Positions 20,253-32,809 of a stretch of DNA of 64,000 nt are shown piece by piece (the stretch's first letter is position 1; every line of letters starts with the position of its first letter). The notes under the pieces are model-generated. The model saw only the letters and a program-made list of their open reading frames with translations. It was not told the origin of the DNA and did not search any database. The DNA lies in contig CP136064.1 of the NCBI GenBank assembly GCA_032622095.1, positions 130,993,605 through 131,057,604 on the forward strand, written 5' to 3'. The position numbers were made by a program, and so were the translations under genes. The stretch comes from Siphonodentalium dalli (taxonomy: Eukaryota; Mollusca; Scaphopoda; Gadilida; Siphonodentaliidae).

Positions 20253-20800
20253 TCAGTTAGTCGCAAATCTTTTTGTAAGTAGAATATATTTCTGTACTCT
20301 TGCGAAGATATCGATGTTATGATCTATTGTTAATGACTGAGATCCTTTAATAAGATCATTTAAACATGGTCTGTTGCGAAGACCTTGAAAGCATATCGTT
20401 CGTTCATTCGTGAACTTTCGACAGTATAAGAAGAAGTGTTCAGTAGTCTCTGTCAGGCCATAATAAAGTACAATCGGAATTATCCTGTAAGTGATTTTGG
20501 TGCAAGTGATCATTCAGATTACTGCATTCGAGATGTATTCGACAGTGGATTATTTGACTTTGCCATGTATATGCATACTCGTAGAATTGTGGAGGTTCTA
20601 TGCAATCTTTATTCAGGAATTGTTTAAATTCGGAAACCGTTTCACACATTTTCGCTTCGTCTGATAATTCATTTCAAAGTTTAATAGCATGTGGTATGAA
20701 TGATTTTTGTAAAGAGGTAGAAAAGCAAAAGGGAGGTCTTAAGTTATGTGCCTGAATGGGGATCCACTTGAAGTTGTTCAATCCCTTGGGACATAGTTAT
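20253..20800 (-). pseudogene. Non-LTR retrotransposon 3' fragment
   Basis: Read on the minus strand in broken frames, this gives FIPHAIKL, a stop in place of Trp, then NELSDEAKMCETVSEFKQFL. Next come HCRIHLECSNLNDHLHQNHL and TETTEHFFLYCRKFTNER. The ...LNDHL...ETTEHFLLYC...R pattern is the Cys/His-rich C-terminal end of many LINE polymerases. At least one frame change near 20450-20510 and one stop are present, so it is dead. It lies in intron 2 inside a larger repeat. Confidence 0.8.
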
Positions 20801-21624
20801 ATAGATATTGTGGGGTTGATTTTCTCGTCATTTTATAGAATTGAGCAAGTTTTGATTTTTCTCGCCTTTTCGATAGTTTCTGCCATCCAATTTCTACCAA
20901 TAATTCATCCCTATTACAACTACCCACTTCTTGGAATTAGAATATAAAAATAAAATGTTCATCCATACAAATATGTGGTATTGCCCACTCTCACTGAGCG
21001 TCCCGATGGAGGGGGATATACAATGCTTGGCATTGCACTTGTTTAAATTGGAAAGAAGCATATATTAAAATTCTAAACCACTAAACTGGGACTGATTCCA
21101 AACTATCATTGAAGTATCCATCATATCGTCATTAATCTTTTATGTAACTTCTGGTTAATTTATGTGTAGAAAAGATATGCTAACTGTAATGGAATGGAAT
21201 AGTGTTCAAATCTTCAAATTCAAATGTTCAAATTTTCACAACTCTTTTCTCAGAACTATGTGTATATCTTTTAGTGCTACGTCCACAGAAGCAATCCTCA
21301 CAAATTTTAAAATAAAAAGTACATGACCATATTTTTTATAATTAAATTTTTGATACAATTTGTCGAAAGGTTACATGTGAATCTCCTGTAATAGAAACAT
21401 TTGAGTAGAACATTTAAAGTTGAGATTATTTATCTCATTTTTGTCCCTCATTGAAAAATATATCATATAACATGTATACAGTGAGACTAATATCCATATG
21501 TGTGGGTCAATGACCTTATTTATTGTATGGAAGGTTATGACAAGATTATATTAGAAATATCTGTCAGAGAAACTCTTATCATTAATTTTGTGCTCAATAC
21601 TTTGCTTTGGCACTTTAATTGCAG

Positions 21625-21718
21625 GTGATTTTGAACAGGTGCAAAAAGAAATTAGAAAGTGTTTTACAGATGTATTCAAGAAAACAGATGAAGAGTTTCT
21701 AAACGAAGCTACTAAAAG
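21625..21718 (+). CDS. ILKAP: ILKAP-like phosphatase exon (GDFEQ to NEATK)
   Basis: Acceptor CACTTTAATTGCAG (ends 21624) and a weaker donor GTTTTC (21719). It completes a Gly codon and encodes DFEQVQKEIRKCFTDVFKKT followed by DEEFLNEATK. This is the helical region between the DGH motif and the DGSTA strand in ILKAP-type phosphatases. TDEEFL is nearly identical to the vertebrate protein as I recall it. It ends with two bases (AG) that combine with the first A of the next exon to give Arg. Confidence 0.94.
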
Positions 21719-21834
21719 GTTTTCTGCAGAAATATAACAAAAGTGAATATATAACATGACATGAGAATGCATTCACCTGGAAGGTGGATGAATAATAACT
21801 TCTGATTAATTTTAATAGTAATAATTTAAACATT

Positions 21835-23760
21835 ATATTTGGGGCACACCTAGCTGCAATATGTTGGACATATTTAAACTATGTCCATTAGATGCCTGAT
21901 ATCATGGAGATGATTATGTAAAGTTTGGTGATAATTGACAACTAAAAAAATTCTTTTCAAATTAAGTGTCACCCATCTCTGAACCAAACATCACCAATTT
22001 GGCATCTTTAAATCACACAATTAGATTCCTCGTATCATTGAGAGAACTATGTATTAATTGGGTGGAAATCGCCGCTAAAAATATTCTTTTTATGTGTACC
22101 CATACCATGTATGGTACACATAATGCTGATGACCCGATCAATCATCCGTCATTCATCTGTCGAGCCGTCTGTCTGTCTGTCCATCTGTCTGTCCATCTGT
22201 CCGTAGACACTTGCTATCCGATTTGATTACTCAAACATTTTTTATCGAATCGTGTTAAAATTTTATGTGTATGTTTATGATGACACACTCCTCACCTGTA
22301 TAGTTTTTGGTATCGATCGGTTGATCAGTTTAGAAATTATTAACACTTTGCCTCCACACATAGGCATGAGCTATCCGATGCTGTAATCAAAGTATTTTTT
22401 GTCCGATTGTGTTCATATTTGATATGTAGGTTTATGATGACACACACCTCACCTGCATAGTTTTTTGTATCGATTGGTTGATCGGTTTAGAAAATAATTA
22501 ACCCTGCACACAAATGCTATCTGATGCATCTAAGTCAAAACATTTTCTTCTGATATGCCTCATATTTCTTACCTAGGTTTTTATTAGCACGTTCTTCATC
22601 TATATGGATTTTGGTATTATTTAGTTAACCCTTTCCACTCTTGTTTTTAAATAGAATTCATCCAAGCTGTGATGACTTAAATGTTTTTCATCTGATCGAC
22701 ACCAAATTTGGTACATGTGGTCCTCACCCCAAAATATAGATCAAGTTCAAATTTGGGTTTGATCCGATATATTTTAACAGAGATATGGCCCTTAATAATT
22801 CAAGTAACTGATAATGTAATTACATGTAATACACTGTGAGAATTTTAAGAGAAGTCACATTCACACAGAGAAGTGATTTATTAGATTCTATATTTAGCTA
22901 TGGATAGGTACAGTTTATTGACATAATACACCAGTACATGACCAGCTAGCAGCACTTGTTTACAGACATTGCTGTAGAGACACTGTATCTTATCTTAGAA
23001 AAAAATTAACCCACCCATTACGTAGTTCCATCATATGATGTCATTCAAAATGATTAACCCTCTCCACACATCATATGGTTTTGATGCTTTTCATTTGATT
23101 GTTCTCTGATTCTTTGTCCAGGTTGATGGTGATCCACTTTTCACTTGCATGTATTTTGGGATTAAAATTAACCCATTCCATAGACACATGATATCCGATA
23201 GGCAGATATTAAATTATACCTTTCACTTTGAGCCAGGTTCAGTAAGGATTTCTAAAAACCACCAATTAAATATTCATCATCAGAGGAAATGTCTTATTTT
23301 GAAATTGCCTCTATTGCATTTGGGGTGCAGGATAATAATAACATTACTTGTATTCTTGAGACTGACATATTTTATGGGCTTCTAAATCCAATTACATGCT
23401 TTTATAGACTATTTTGTGTTGATCAGTTCATTAGTGTGGTTAAGATTAATCCCATGCTATCTGATTTGATAACTCAAATATTTGTCGATGATTATGTTTA
23501 TATTTCATGTCATAGTTTATGATAACACACCCCTAACCTGCATAAAGAGGGTCATTTGGTTTATTTGCTTTAAAATATTAACATTCTCCAAAAATCCTGT
23601 TGACGTAATGTGATAACTAAACATTTTTCACCCTAGCACTCTTATAATCACATCCAGGTTAATCATGACACATTCTTCACTATAGATCTTGGTATCGATT
23701 GAATGGTTTTGAAAATTATAACCCTAATTTAATTATATAATTGAAATATGCATACATCCT
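21835..23760 (+). repeat. Dispersed repeat tract (TGTGTACCCATAC type)
   Basis: Diverged repeat text starts with GGGGCACACCTAGC and the ATCATGGAGATGATTATGTA block, which recurs at 32810-33600. A palindrome at about 22093-22122 (GTGTACCCATAC...GTATGGTACAC) leads into a CTGTCTGTCTGTCC tract and repeated paragraphs of about 170 bp (CACACYCCTCACCTGYATAG). Non-coding. Confidence 0.65.
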
Positions 23761-23837
23761 GAGTGTAAATTTGCAGTTGTTAAAAAAATGTTCAACTTAA
23801 TAATATTTTGTTAAAAAAAAATTTGATTTCGTGCAAA

Positions 23838-23953
23838 CCAAGGTTATTCGACAATACAATCGATTAGCTTATAGCCGTTAGTTGCCACAGCCAAGTTTCG
23901 GTTATTCGACAATACAATCGATTAGCTTATTGCCGTTAGTTGCCACAGCCAAG
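23838..23953 (+). repeat. Two-copy 58-bp tandem duplication
   Basis: GGTTATTCGACAATACAATC through TTGCCACAGCCAAG occurs twice in a row with a single obvious difference (TATAGCC versus TATTGCC). Confidence 0.9.
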
Positions 23954-24021
23954 GTGCTTTTCAACATAACACAAAACAACAGGTGTAATTTTGATTGTTA
24001 GCAATTGTCAAAAAGACTTGA

Positions 24022-25342
24022 TAGTCTGGTCGATAAACTCAAATTTTAGGGTCAACCTAGAAAAAATTCGGACTAAGTTGGTTTTTATACCATTTTGAAG
24101 AGGAAGCTCTCCTCTATAACATATCCAAAATCCGCTAAAATCCGCTTTGAGCATTTTTTGTAATTCAAGATGGCGTATCTTGGCTGCCATTTTCCTATAA
24201 GTCAGCTTGATGCAATTATAGTGAGAACATCTTGTCATATGTAGACACATGTATACATTTTTGTGAAGCTAAGACATAACGCCACGTTTATTTGCCAAAA
24301 TTGGAAGTCCCCGTCCAAGATGGCTGCCAAAATGGCGACCGGAAGTGGAATGTTTAAGTTGTTTTACTAATATCTTTAAGATAAGTTTCTGTGGTTTGGA
24401 ACTGGATGAGAATTGTGACTTTATTTTGTATTTAGCATGTTAAATGACCATTGGAGCAATGAAATATGCTGTTCGTGGAGTCCATACTCCTTCCGATCAC
24501 TCAAAAATTCAATTTTACAAAACGCGGTATAACATTTCACAAAAGATCCCCATTGGGATTCTAGTCATATTTCATCAAGAAGTGGGAAGAACTGTGCAAT
24601 GTAAGTGATGCATTCTATATCTAATTGATATTCGAACTCAATGGTACTAAAATTGTTACTTTGGCTCAAAATGGCCGCCAAATTATGGAAAATGGTAATT
24701 ATTATCCCAGCGTGCCATGCAACCGCTTACAAGTTGTGGTGATGCACACAATTGATTATTCTGTCTTATATACATTGAATACCAACATTTCTTATGCACC
24801 TTGATTAATTTTTACTATTTAAAATTCTGAAACTACCAGAATTATGGGATTTTTCTATCACAAACAGCATCAAACTCGGCAAAAAATCACTTTTCATGTT
24901 TGGACCATTTTTTTCGAGTAAAATGGAACTATCTTTGGTATCAAAGTTTCTTTTATTTTGATATGCATTAAATGTGTCAAATTGTGGTGTTTTAGACAAT
25001 ATTACTCAAGATGACTTACAAAATGGCAACCAAATTTGGTAAAAAGTTTATATTCCGAACATTATTCTCTGCTGTTCCGAAATGGTAGTAAATTGTGACT
25101 CACTTGGTCATTAAACATGCTACTTATAATCAACTGACAACTAAATTTTATATTCTGGTTGTCCCAGCACCTTATGAGGCACGACAAATTCAGTTTAAGG
25201 GATGCAGTGTGGATTTTGCCGAACACCTCTTTAGGGATTCTGTCCATGTTTTTAACGGAAACGGACAGAATGTTGAAACTGAACTGAAAGGGATCATATT
25301 ATGTGGCTACTCTGGCTCATTTGCATCAAAATTGATTAACTT
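24022..25342 (+). repeat. Left arm of the 4.3-kb foldback
   Basis: Pairs with 27042-28345. Landmarks include CAAAATCCGCTAAAATCCGC, CCAAGATGGCTGCC, GAACTGGATGAGAATTGTGA, ACAAAACGCGGTATAACATT and, at the inner end, ACGGACAGAATGTTGAAACT. Confidence 0.92.
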
Positions 25343-25429
25343 ATAAACTATTGTCAGGAAAACCGTTTTCTTCACATTGCATATAAAACGCAATTAATGT
25401 GGATATTACCTCTATCGATTAGCATATCC

Positions 25430-25926
25430 TTGAGTTATTGTGGAAAGCGATAGTCACACATGTGCACCAGTACAAATCACACATGAGCATGCAGTCACTC
25501 CATATATACATGGACACCACATAAATGGTCATGTGCCACTCGCTGTGTAGACATACACCTCACCCATTACCATACAGCCACACTTGGGTTTATCCATACA
25601 CCAAAGCATGACCCTATAGCCGTGAATAACCATGCAGACACACCAGGTATACTCCTACACCTCACACGACCTGTATACATATTCACTACATACATGAACA
25701 CAAAGTAACCTCTTGTATACCTATTCGCCTCACCATAGGCCATACAGTAACTCCATGTATATTTATTTGCCACATGCATAGCTATATAACCACTAAAGAT
25801 ATACATATACACCACACCGATGACCATACAGTCACTCCTGGTATACATGTTCGTTACATCCATGATCATACATCTCTTCTTGTATACCTATTTGCCCCAC
25901 CCGTGGTCGTACAGTCTCACGCCATG

Positions 25927-25966
<40 letters not shown>

Positions 25967-27035
25967 CGACACCCGTGGCCATATAGCCACTCAAGATATA
26001 CATATACACCCAACCCAAAACCATAGTATATACATATAGACCTCACAAATGGCCTTACACACGGCCATTCATACACTCCAGACTTGCATATACACCTGAC
26101 CCATGACAATTCAGCCTCTCGCTGTATACGCATAAACCACATTCGTGATCATAGTCACACCTTGTATATCAATTCACCCCACCATTAATTTGTGCCATAC
26201 TGTCAATCCCTATATACATATTGCCCGTGGCCATATAGTCACTCGTGATATACAGATACACCTCACCCATGACCACACCGTCACTCCAGGTGTATATATA
26301 TTATATACCTCATCATTGGCCATACAGCCCTTCTAGATATACCAATACCCCGCACACACGACCATTCGTACACTTCAGACTTGCATATACAGCTCAACCG
26401 AGACAATTCAGCCACTCGCTGTATACATATACACCGTCTCCATGAGCATTCAGCTATTCACTGTATGCTTGTACACACCACCAATGACAATACAATAGGC
26501 CCTACATATAAACATATACATCCCACCATCACCATGAGGTCACTATCTATATACACTAGCCGCCAATGGCATCAAAGTGTACTCCATGTATGCATATACA
26601 CTTCAACAATGACGTGCAGTCATTCCATGTACACATATACACATTGCCCATAACCATACAACCACATCCTATTTATACAAACACCCATCCATTACCATAC
26701 ATCCATCATATGTATACATATACACCCACCCATGGCAATACAGCCACCCAATGTACACATGTACAGCCCACCCCTGACCACACAGTCACTCCATGTATAC
26801 ATCCAGGACAGTGTAGCTGCTATTGTTATGCCCATACACCACTTCAATGACCAGACAGCCACTCACTGTAAACATGTTCACCTCACACATCACCATACAG
26901 CTACTCCTTATATACCTATACATCTCACCATGGGCACCCCATCCATGACCATATGGTCACACATTGTATAACTATTCACATCATTCATGAATACATTAAC
27001 TCCATGTATACCATACAGTCAACAGACATACACAC
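25430..27035. repeat. Degenerate minisatellite core of the foldback
   Basis: About 1.6 kb of loosely repeated paragraphs of about 40 bp, each roughly CCATACAGTCACTCC then ATGTATACATATACACC then CACCCATGACC. It includes a pure TA run at 25930-25961. The many 60-100-codon frames on both strands are repeat readings, not genes. Confidence 0.88.
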
Positions 27036-27041
27036 TGTATT

Positions 27042-28345
27042 AAGTTGATTAATGTTGATGCTAATGGGCCAGAATAGCCACATAATATGATCCCTCTCAG
27101 TTCCGTTTCAACGTTCTGCCCATTTCCGTTAAAAAGCAAGAAAGTTTTTGGCAAAATCCATATTGCATTCCTCAAAATGAACTTGTCATGCCTCGTAGGG
27201 TACCGGGACAACCAGAATAGAACATTTAATTGATTAAGTAGCATGTGAGTCACAATTGATTATGTATACATATACACCACGTATATACACATATGCATAT
27301 GTATATAATAATGTTTACCAAATTTGGTTGCCATTTTGGAAGCCATCTTGAGTAATTCTGTCTAAAACACCTCAGTGTGACACATGTAACACATATCAAA
27401 ACAATAAACATATTTGATACCAAACATGGTTTCATTTTACTTTAAAAAAATGTCTCAAACCTGAACAGCGATTTTTTTGCCGATTTTGATATCAGGTTTG
27501 TGATTGAAAATTTCGAATAATTCTGGTAATTTCAGTGGTTAAAATAGTAACAAATACCCAAGGTGCATCAGAAATGTTAGTAGTCAAGCTATATAAGACA
27601 GAGTAGTCAATTGTGTGCATCAACACAACTTGTAAGCGGTTGCATGGCACGCTGGGATAATAACTACCATTTTCCATATTTTGACAGCCATTTTGGCAGC
27701 CATTTTGAGCCAAAGTGACAATTTTGGTACCATTGAGTTAAAATATCAATAAGATATAGAATGCATCACTTACATTGCACAGTTCTTCCCACTTCTTGAT
27801 GAAATATGACTAGAATTCCAATGGGGATCTTTTGTGAAATGTTATACCGCGTTTTGTAAAATCGAATTTTTGAGTGATCGGAAGGGGTGTGGACATCAAG
27901 AACAGCATATTCCATTGTTCCAATCGTCAGTTAACATGCTAAATACAAATTAAAGTCACAATTCTCAACCAGTTCCAAACCACAGAAACTTATCTTAAAG
28001 ATATTAGTAAAACAAACTTTAAAATTCCACTTCCGGTTGCCATTTTGGCGGCCATCTTGGACGGGGAGTTCCTATTTTGGCACATAAAGGTGGCGTTATG
28101 TCTTAGCTTCACAAAAATGTATACAGGTGTATACATATGACAAGATGTTCTCACTATAATTGCATCAAGCTGACTTATAGGAAAATGGCAGCCATCTTGG
28201 ACGCCATCTTGAATTACAAAAAATGCTCAAAGCGGATTTTAGCGGATTTTGGATATGTTATAGAGGAGAGCTTCCTCTTCAAAATGGTATACAAACCAAC
28301 TTAGTCCAAATTTTTTCTAGGTCAAACCTTTTATCGACCAGACTA
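27042..28345 (-). repeat. Right arm of the 4.3-kb foldback
   Basis: Reverse complement of 24022-25342. It carries an extra short TATACATATACACCACG insert near 27262-27310 derived from the core repeat, which suggests exchange between core and arm. Confidence 0.92.
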
Positions 28346-31300
28346 TGAATGGTGTTGACAGTGCAATCACACTAAATACCTTCTCAGGACAAGGACTGCT
28401 ACACGATGTAAGACCAGGTACAGAAGATCTCCTTCCCTGTAGCTCCCCTTGTTTCTAGGGTACCACCTTTGAGACCAGGACACTGACACTTGTCGATACT
28501 GCTCCCCTCATTGGCTTTGCGACTCGGGGCGATAGTCACACCAAACAGGGAGCGGGAGGGGCACCCCATCCTGGCACAATTGGTGGGCCCCTGGACTATC
28601 GTACGGGACGCAAATTCGTACCCTCGAGTCGTCCGTTGGCGGGTTGACATGACCAGGTACGGCTGTGTTCTGCGCTACTAACACTCGCACTACGCCGTCC
28701 ATCGCTACAAGTCGACATCTCTGGGTCAGCATGGCTGGGGGTTCGCCCTGTCCTTATTATAATCCTATATGCCTTCGGTCCCTGCTGGGTTTGGGCTGGG
28801 GCCCGAAATTCCCAAGCATGCTTCCTCCTTGTTGGCCAACTCCATGTCCATGGGCCTGGAATTTCAGTTACTGACCGCCTTCTGATCAACAGCAGCCAGT
28901 ACTTTCGGATTTGAACCCTAATGCAAAAAGATTATGTTCCCCGATGCCGTTCTAGTAGGAGGCATGCTTGGGACCCTGCCCCTCCTAACAACCCATCGCC
29001 AGTTCGGACGGATGGAGATCAGGATCAGGACGAGCTGTAGCTCCAGCCCGAGGTGAAAAGGCTTTGGACATTCCTTTGGGGTCACCCATATATGCGCTCA
29101 CGAGGGAGCTCAGATCGTTGTTCGGGGTTCTCTGATGCAGACAAGCGTCGCCGTAGCTGAGTGGTTATGACATCGGACTGCAAACTTGGCGACATGGGAT
29201 CGACCCAGCTGAGAGGTATTCAAAAGTTTTATTGTTCTCGGATTGTGCAGAGTTCAACTCCTTGCTTTATAAGTTGTTACTTCTTTCAATGTGCCATCCA
29301 GCTCCTGCGAGTTCATGGTCATTGCTGCAATAGAGTGTCGCCTGGGTCGATAGTCTTCAGGAATATTCTTTGGATGATGGGTCAGTCGTATCACTAAGGG
29401 CGGTAATGATACGCTGGGTCACTATATGAATCGCGACCGTTAATATTCTTGACTTTCATACCACCTATGGTTGACAAATACCCAAATATTATATAGGTAT
29501 AAAAAATATCTAGAAATATGGTACATGTGGGTTATATATTTTACGAGGGTGCATCCAGCATATTTTTAAATGCAGTTGCATTCAATTCTAACTAAAATTC
29601 AGTTTCGTAGTTAATAATATATATGAGTCCATTATACATACTAGACATATGCTCATCTTCAGAACGCAACTGATTTCCTCTCGTCATGATTCAAATTACT
29701 CAATGCAATGCACATTCTCATAATCAGGAAGTTATACGTGATCAGCCTGTTGGGACGACTAATTACATGATTTTGTGACATGGTCTCGGCAGTTGAAGTG
29801 AGGTCTATATCAGCCATCCCGTTTGGGCTTAATGGGCGACACAGCGCTGCAGACTTCTGTGATATCGGCCTTTGGTTCTAATACGTAATTCTTCTTATTG
29901 GCACTGTTGTCGGTACACAATGGTTTTGTTTTTCCTGATAGTGCTTCTTTCGCATAGTGGACTCATTTAATATACAAGGCAAGGTCCATTGCTGACCTCT
30001 GAGATCACCACTGCAGGATAATGTTGCATCTATGGGGCAACATATTAATAACGTTGTGCACACTTCATACAGACTGAAGAAGATCCTTGCCAGATGCGTC
30101 CCCTCGTGCGCGATATTCACCAGCATTGGGTGTAGGATGCAAGATCATATGATCCGCCCACTAGATTCGCACTTCGGGCGATGGTTATCTCAAGAACAAG
30201 GTGTAATCGGAGGGGCACCCCATCCGTCCCAGAAGGGGTACCTTGAACCATCCACCCGTCGGGGGTCAGCCAGAAGAGCAAGAATGGTTGGGGGCGCACT
30301 GCGCCTGGTCTCTGTATTTCACTAATCCAACCTGCCATCTGTTTCTGCTGGTTTTGGGCTGGTGCCAGAATCACGGTGCATGTTTCCTGTGATTTCTCAG
30401 TTGGGTTTAACTTTGGAGCTGGCCGGTATTTCAACATATTGAATATCGTCAGGTTGGAAATGGAAAGCCTTATTGAAACCGTGAAACATATCAACACCAG
30501 GCTCCAAATGCATTTACTTTTGTGAGCATCGAATGCTGAATCAAGTTAGTCATACATCTCTGAAGTTTGAAAAGATTCGCGAGAATCATTACGAGAATAG
30601 TTTTGGTGGTTCTCATTGAATCTCAAGGCTTGCAACCACTTTTTGACTACTTTAGCGGACAGTTGATTAGAAGTCGCTTTTCTCGGTCACTCTGATTTCT
30701 TCTCGTCCCATTCTCTTATCTACTTATCAATGACATGAGACACATTGACAGCGACGGTTGTATTTTGGGGCTTCATTTAGACCAATAAATGACTGCTCAT
30801 GGTCCATCTTGTTCAATGATTCATTAGGATTCTCTTGTTCGCGTATTCAATGGTTCATTAACAAATGTTCCATAATTGTTTGTATGTGCGAGCTAGTGTC
30901 CACGCGCTGGTGTCTCCATTGGTAATCATGGCAGTCATCCGGACTCTGTAATCCAGTAATTCGCTCAATGTTGTGGTTAACTCAGGAAGGCAGGAACTTA
31001 ATCGACGGGACATATGCCAATGAGGTCATTCCACGAATAGATTACTCCTTTACTTCCTGGTTATACGGTCAACGCAACGTTTTCTTTTTAATAAACGCTA
31101 ATACTACATGGCCCTATTTGAATCTCCATTCGTGGGTCATTTTGGCACATTTGTTTCTTCTGGTGCTTTCCAAAAACAGCATTGTAGTGTGCTCTGTCAT
31201 CAAAGGGACTCTAGGTTTCCTACAATTTTCTTTTTGTTCCAATTTACATGTATGGTTCCCTATATGTAGGATTATGTCAGTATTCTATCCATTCGACTTC

Positions 31301-31660
31301 TTCCGGCTATTTTACAGGGGTGGTGCAATCAACTATTTGTGGGGGGGGGGGGGGGCGATTACACATTCCTTGTCCAGCAAGTACTCAACTGATACATTGC
31401 TAGCTCCAAAGGGGAGGTCATCTCAGTCTCCATGTTTTTCTGAAAATATCTACTTTATTTGCAGGGCCTTCAATCCAAGTCACCACTATTTGTTTAGCTT
31501 GGGCCCTCTGCTAGCTGGCCAACATGTATTAGTCTTATGGTGTAATCACTTACATTGGATTATGGTGATATTGTACATACTGTAGGTTATCAGGTCAATC
31601 CAGTTCTTTGATTGAGGTGCATAGGAGTGTTTATCTTTCCTCGTGGCCTCTACCTGCCAG
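28346..31660. other. GC-richer decayed tract, origin unclear
   Basis: This part of intron 3 is richer in G+C than its surroundings. Two segments, about 28490-28890 and 30140-30420, look like diverged copies of one sequence: GGAGGGGCACCCCATCC occurs in both, and GCTGGGTTTGGGCTGGGGCC resembles GCTGGTTTTGGGCTGGTGCC. Minus-strand readings share APAQTQQ/APAQNQQ. It may be the remains of a retroelement, but no reverse transcriptase or integrase motif could be found. The 205-codon frame at 30968-31585 runs through a G14 tract and is not credible. Confidence 0.45.
29145..29225 (+). mobile_element. tRNA-derived SINE head (A and B boxes)
   Basis: TAGCTGAGTGG (29154-29164) fits the RNA polymerase III A box and GGGATCGACCC (29196-29206) fits the B box, 31 bp apart. 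The text between (ACATCGGACTGCAAACTTGG) is typical of tRNA-related SINEs. The anticodon stem does not pair properly, so this is unlikely to be a working tRNA gene. The 3' end of the element is not defined. Confidence 0.6.
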
Positions 31661-31719
31661 AAAATTCTATATTATACCATATAGTTTAGTGGGCAAGATA
31701 ACTTTGACGGAGATACAAT

Positions 31720-32069
31720 ATTTTTCAAAATAAGTAAAATATATATCTCCTAGAAGTATCTTGCCCACTGAACTCTGAGCTCCCTCCCAGGGTTTCGCAC
31801 CCACCCCGCTCACGAGGAATGTCCTAATGGGGGAAAAAGTGAAAGAGAGCTATCTGGCGTTAAGTTAAATGGTCATTTGGAGATCACGTGGTCAGAGGTT
31901 ACAGGAGGTCATGAAACATGATAAAATGTACCACAGAATTTTCGTTCCGGTTTCAACTCAGGGGTTTGTTAACCCTTCCTTGTTAAAATTGGGAATATAC
32001 CATATAGTTCAGTAGGCAAGATACTTCTAGGAGATACATATTTTACTTATTTTGAAAAATAATGTATCC
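31720..32069. mobile_element. MITE-like element with about 64-bp inverted ends (family X, copy 1)
   Basis: GATACAATATTTTTCAAAAT...TCTTGCCCACTGAACTC (31720-31785) is inverted at 32003-32069. The interior includes CCCTCCCAGGGTTTCGCACC and GGTTTCAACTCAGGGG. A related end is at 34805-34960 and a second complete relative at 38237-38545. Confidence 0.8.
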
Positions 32070-32278
32070 AATCATTATCAATCATATTTTACCAAAATTA
32101 TAACTATTTTATCTTTAACTGTTATGTATGGTGCTTCTGCCTGACTATGGACTGAGCTTAATTAGCTTTATCACTCTTTAAGACATATCTATTTTAGAGT
32201 GACCTAATAGATTGAAATCGAATGCCATATCCATGTTCATATGGAAGGTGCCCAATAAGTCTTATGCCACTTTTGAAC

Positions 32279-32696
32279 TTAAAGGTACTCAATCCATTTC
32301 GATGGTCCCCATATCATCAGATTCCAACAACAACAATTTTTTGAAATGCCGCTTCAGTTATCAGAATCAACTAATTGCCCAAAAATAATGCTAACCACAG
32401 TCCACTATAGTATAAAATTGCCCAAAACCTATTATTTATCAACATTTTGTACAATGAAATTTTGCCGGTTTGTCAAATATCTGACACAAAAAGGCCACTT
32501 GATTTTAGAATTATCCATCCAACTTTTACTGGGCCACTAAATATTCCAGGTGGTGAAAAATAATAGATTTAAAAAATCAATATCTGCTCACTCTGAGCTT
32601 TGATGAATGGGTTCCTCGATTCACATCAAATATTTTTTACCCCGAAGCCAAATAAATAGTAACTGAGGGGTGCTTAATCGGATTGAGTACCTTTAA
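32279..32696. mobile_element. 418-bp MITE with 17-bp inverted ends
   Basis: Begins TTAAAGGTACTCAATCC and ends GGATTGAGTACCTTTAA, a perfect 17-bp inverted repeat (15 bp if a TTAA target site is excluded). AT-rich interior, no coding capacity. Confidence 0.8.
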
Positions 32697-32809
32697 TAGT
32701 AAGGTGTGAATTGTTGAAAAGGTCGGTGTAAGGATTTATGAAAATAGCTAATCGCCAAGTATGGGTTAAACATCTGCCGATAGTGATCGGCTTCTCATTT
32801 AAAATTAAT

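Larger units (their letters stand above)
16643..21045 (+). repeat. TTATGCCCC-type repeat split by three insertions
   Basis: The start is TTATGCCCCTGACCCTCCGA with a stem to GGAGGTTCGGGGCATA. The 3' end is near CGATGGAGGGGGATATACAA. Between these lies repeat text (TTTGGTATGGTGATAGCA and similar), interrupted by a TTAA MITE (16738-17053), an hAT-like element (17414-19220) and a segment with a LINE fragment (about 19890-20970). Non-coding. Confidence 0.7.
24022..28345. mobile_element. 4.3-kb foldback element with 1.3-kb inverted arms
   Basis: The termini TAGTCTGGTCGATAAA (24022) and its complement ending GACTA (28345) are flanked by TGA on both sides, a possible 3-bp target duplication. The arms (24022-25342 and 27042-28345) are reverse complements over about 1.3 kb with moderate divergence. 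Much of the arm (about 24160-24700) is homologous to the left end of the 8-kb element at 4690-5270, so it looks like a non-autonomous relative. The centre is a degenerate minisatellite. No long open frame remains. Confidence 0.9.

Noticed and set aside
25567..26971. Many 60-100-codon frames on both strands
   Set aside because: All are readings of the degenerate CATATACACC minisatellite.
29145..29225. Functional tRNA gene
   Set aside because: A and B boxes are present, but the anticodon stem and acceptor stem do not pair. Kept as a SINE head.
30968..31585. 205-codon plus-strand open frame
   Set aside because: Low-complexity hydrophobic reading that passes through a 14-base G run. No motif, no splice context.
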